Origin: JAGQOZ01 sp041399205 | GTDB lineage: Bacteria; Planctomycetota; Planctomycetia; Pirellulales; Pirellulaceae | Reading direction: 5' to 3' | Assembly (NCBI GenBank): GCA_041399205.1 | Contig: JAWKTK010000010.1 | Coordinates: 1-64,000 of the forward strand | Length of the DNA stretch: 64,000 nt | Part shown: one piece after another, positions 63,354 through 64,000 of the stretch | How the letters are laid out: each line of letters begins with the position of its first letter | Position numbering within the stretch: position 1 is the first letter of the stretch | Position numbers and translations under genes: made by a program | The notes under the pieces: generated by a model | What the model was told of the DNA's origin: nothing | The model's database searches: none | What the model saw: the letters and a program-made list of their open reading frames with translations, nothing else

Positions 63354-64000
63354 ATGAGTTCAGATCCATCGTCATTCGATTCGGTACCGGTTCTTCGCGA
63401 GTCGGCGTCGATGGCCGACGGTCTCCATGCGACTGATGACTTGGAGCGAAGTCTTCCACAGGACCAGCCAACGTTGTTGCAATCGTTGCTGGGACGCACG
63501 CCTCACAGCAATGCGCGTAATACTCCTCAGCGGTTGCAATTGTTTCACGATTCTGGTTCCGTATCCGATGCACTCGAGCAGTGGCTTGGAAGCGAAGTGC
63601 AGGTGGTGGATGACCAGTTTTCCATTGGCGGGCACAACTGGGACAAAGATAAATTGGTGCGGCGTCTGAATCGCGACGTGGCCATTATTGATGAACTAGT
63701 AAGTCAACAACTAAACGCGATTTTGCACCATTCGCAATTTCAGCGATTAGAAGCCTCTTGGCGTGGCGTCGAATATCTGACCAAGCAAGTCGAATCCGCA
63801 GCAGATCAATTAATCAAGGTTCGAATACTCAACGCGACCTGGAGCGAACTGGAACGCGATTTTGAGCGAGCTGTTGAATTTGACCAGAGTCAATTGTTTC
63901 AAAAGGTCTACGAACAGGAATTTGGCATGCCGGGTGGCGAACCGTTCGGAACCCTCATTGCCGACTATACTATTCAGCCACAACCAACTCGCGAACATCC
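63354..64000 (+). CDS. Second TssC-like sheath protein (partial, runs off the window)
   Basis: The frame is open from ATG 63354 to the window end. About 90 N-terminal residues are unlike the first TssC (for example TDDLERSLPQDQPTLLQSLL). Then the family core appears: AIIDELVSQQLNAILHHSQF, QRLEASWRGVEYL, FDQSQLFQKVYEQEFGMPGG and EPFGTLIADYTI, parallel to the same blocks in the gene upstream. It is a paralogue with its own long N-terminus; the C-terminus is outside the window. Confidence 0.9.
   Translation, partial: MSSDPSSFDSVPVLRESASMADGLHATDDLERSLPQDQPTLLQSLLGRTPHSNARNTPQRLQLFHDSGSVSDALEQWLGSEVQVVDDQFSIGGHNWDKDKLVRRLNRDVAIIDELVSQQLNAILHHSQFQRLEASWRGVEYLTKQVESAADQLIKVRILNATWSELERDFERAVEFDQSQLFQKVYEQEFGMPGGEPFGTLIADYTIQPQPTREH

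Overview
The window looks like chromosomal DNA of a planctomycete, most likely Pirellulales/Rhodopirellula-like. The signs are exported proteins with planctomycete-type N-termini (VENLEARLNLS), dockerin-like repeats with PEP-CTERM tails, paired PQQ-type beta-propellers, and three ECF sigma factor/Ser-Thr kinase operons. No tRNA, rRNA or CRISPR array was seen. Many otherwise recognisable genes are broken by one- or two-base indels or single stops. Some of this is real decay (transposon remnants), but the density also fits residual sequencing or assembly error, so broken genes are described as reconstructed, with the frame changes stated.

Layout: 1-3440, exported surface proteins. 3500-6200, a GntR/ABC ATPase/permease/thioredoxin-lipoprotein operon whose thioredoxin has an in-frame UGA in place of the first active-site Cys. 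6.7-10.5 kb, cupin, TetR, SDR, a double GNAT and a methyltransferase. 10.5-14.6 kb, a transposon graveyard holding a decayed IS66 element with 23-bp terminal inverted repeats. 14.7-19.9 kb, a MacAB/DevBCA-like export operon (two FtsX permeases, lipoprotein, HlyD adaptor, ATPase). 21.2-24.1 kb, a PEP-CTERM metalloprotease-like protein. 24.4-30.7 kb, an ECF sigma factor with a giant kinase-STAND-LamG-FGE protein. 31.2-36.4 kb, AraC, two PQQ-propeller proteins and an MddA-like methyltransferase. 36.7-40.9 kb, an ECF sigma factor with a WD40 kinase. 41-43.2 kb, a dockerin fragment, a small membrane-anchored protein and a PEP-CTERM protein. 44.2-47.9 kb, a third ECF/kinase pair on the minus strand. 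48.2-49.5 kb, an IS110-type element. 49.6-64 kb, a type VI secretion (T6SS) locus.

The T6SS locus has a plus-strand series tssK-tssL-short tssM-like-unknown-FliA-like sigma-tssA-tssB-tssC-second tssC (running off the end). A large divergent minus-strand gene (about 50.4-54.8 kb, six or so frame changes) encodes a membrane-anchored protein with a pseudo-caspase-like domain. The TssM homologue ends after its third membrane segment and has lost its P-loop, so the membrane complex would be unusually small. tssE, tssF, tssG, clpV, hcp and vgrG are not in the window and may lie beyond position 64000.

A dispersed intergenic element (consensus GGWGGGCGTGRCMTRWGC-GTC followed by a variable hairpin) occurs nine times, always on the plus strand and usually 60-290 bases after the stop codon of a plus-strand gene. 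The hairpin arms change sequence but still pair in several copies, which points to a structured RNA. The IS110 element appears to sit inside one copy.
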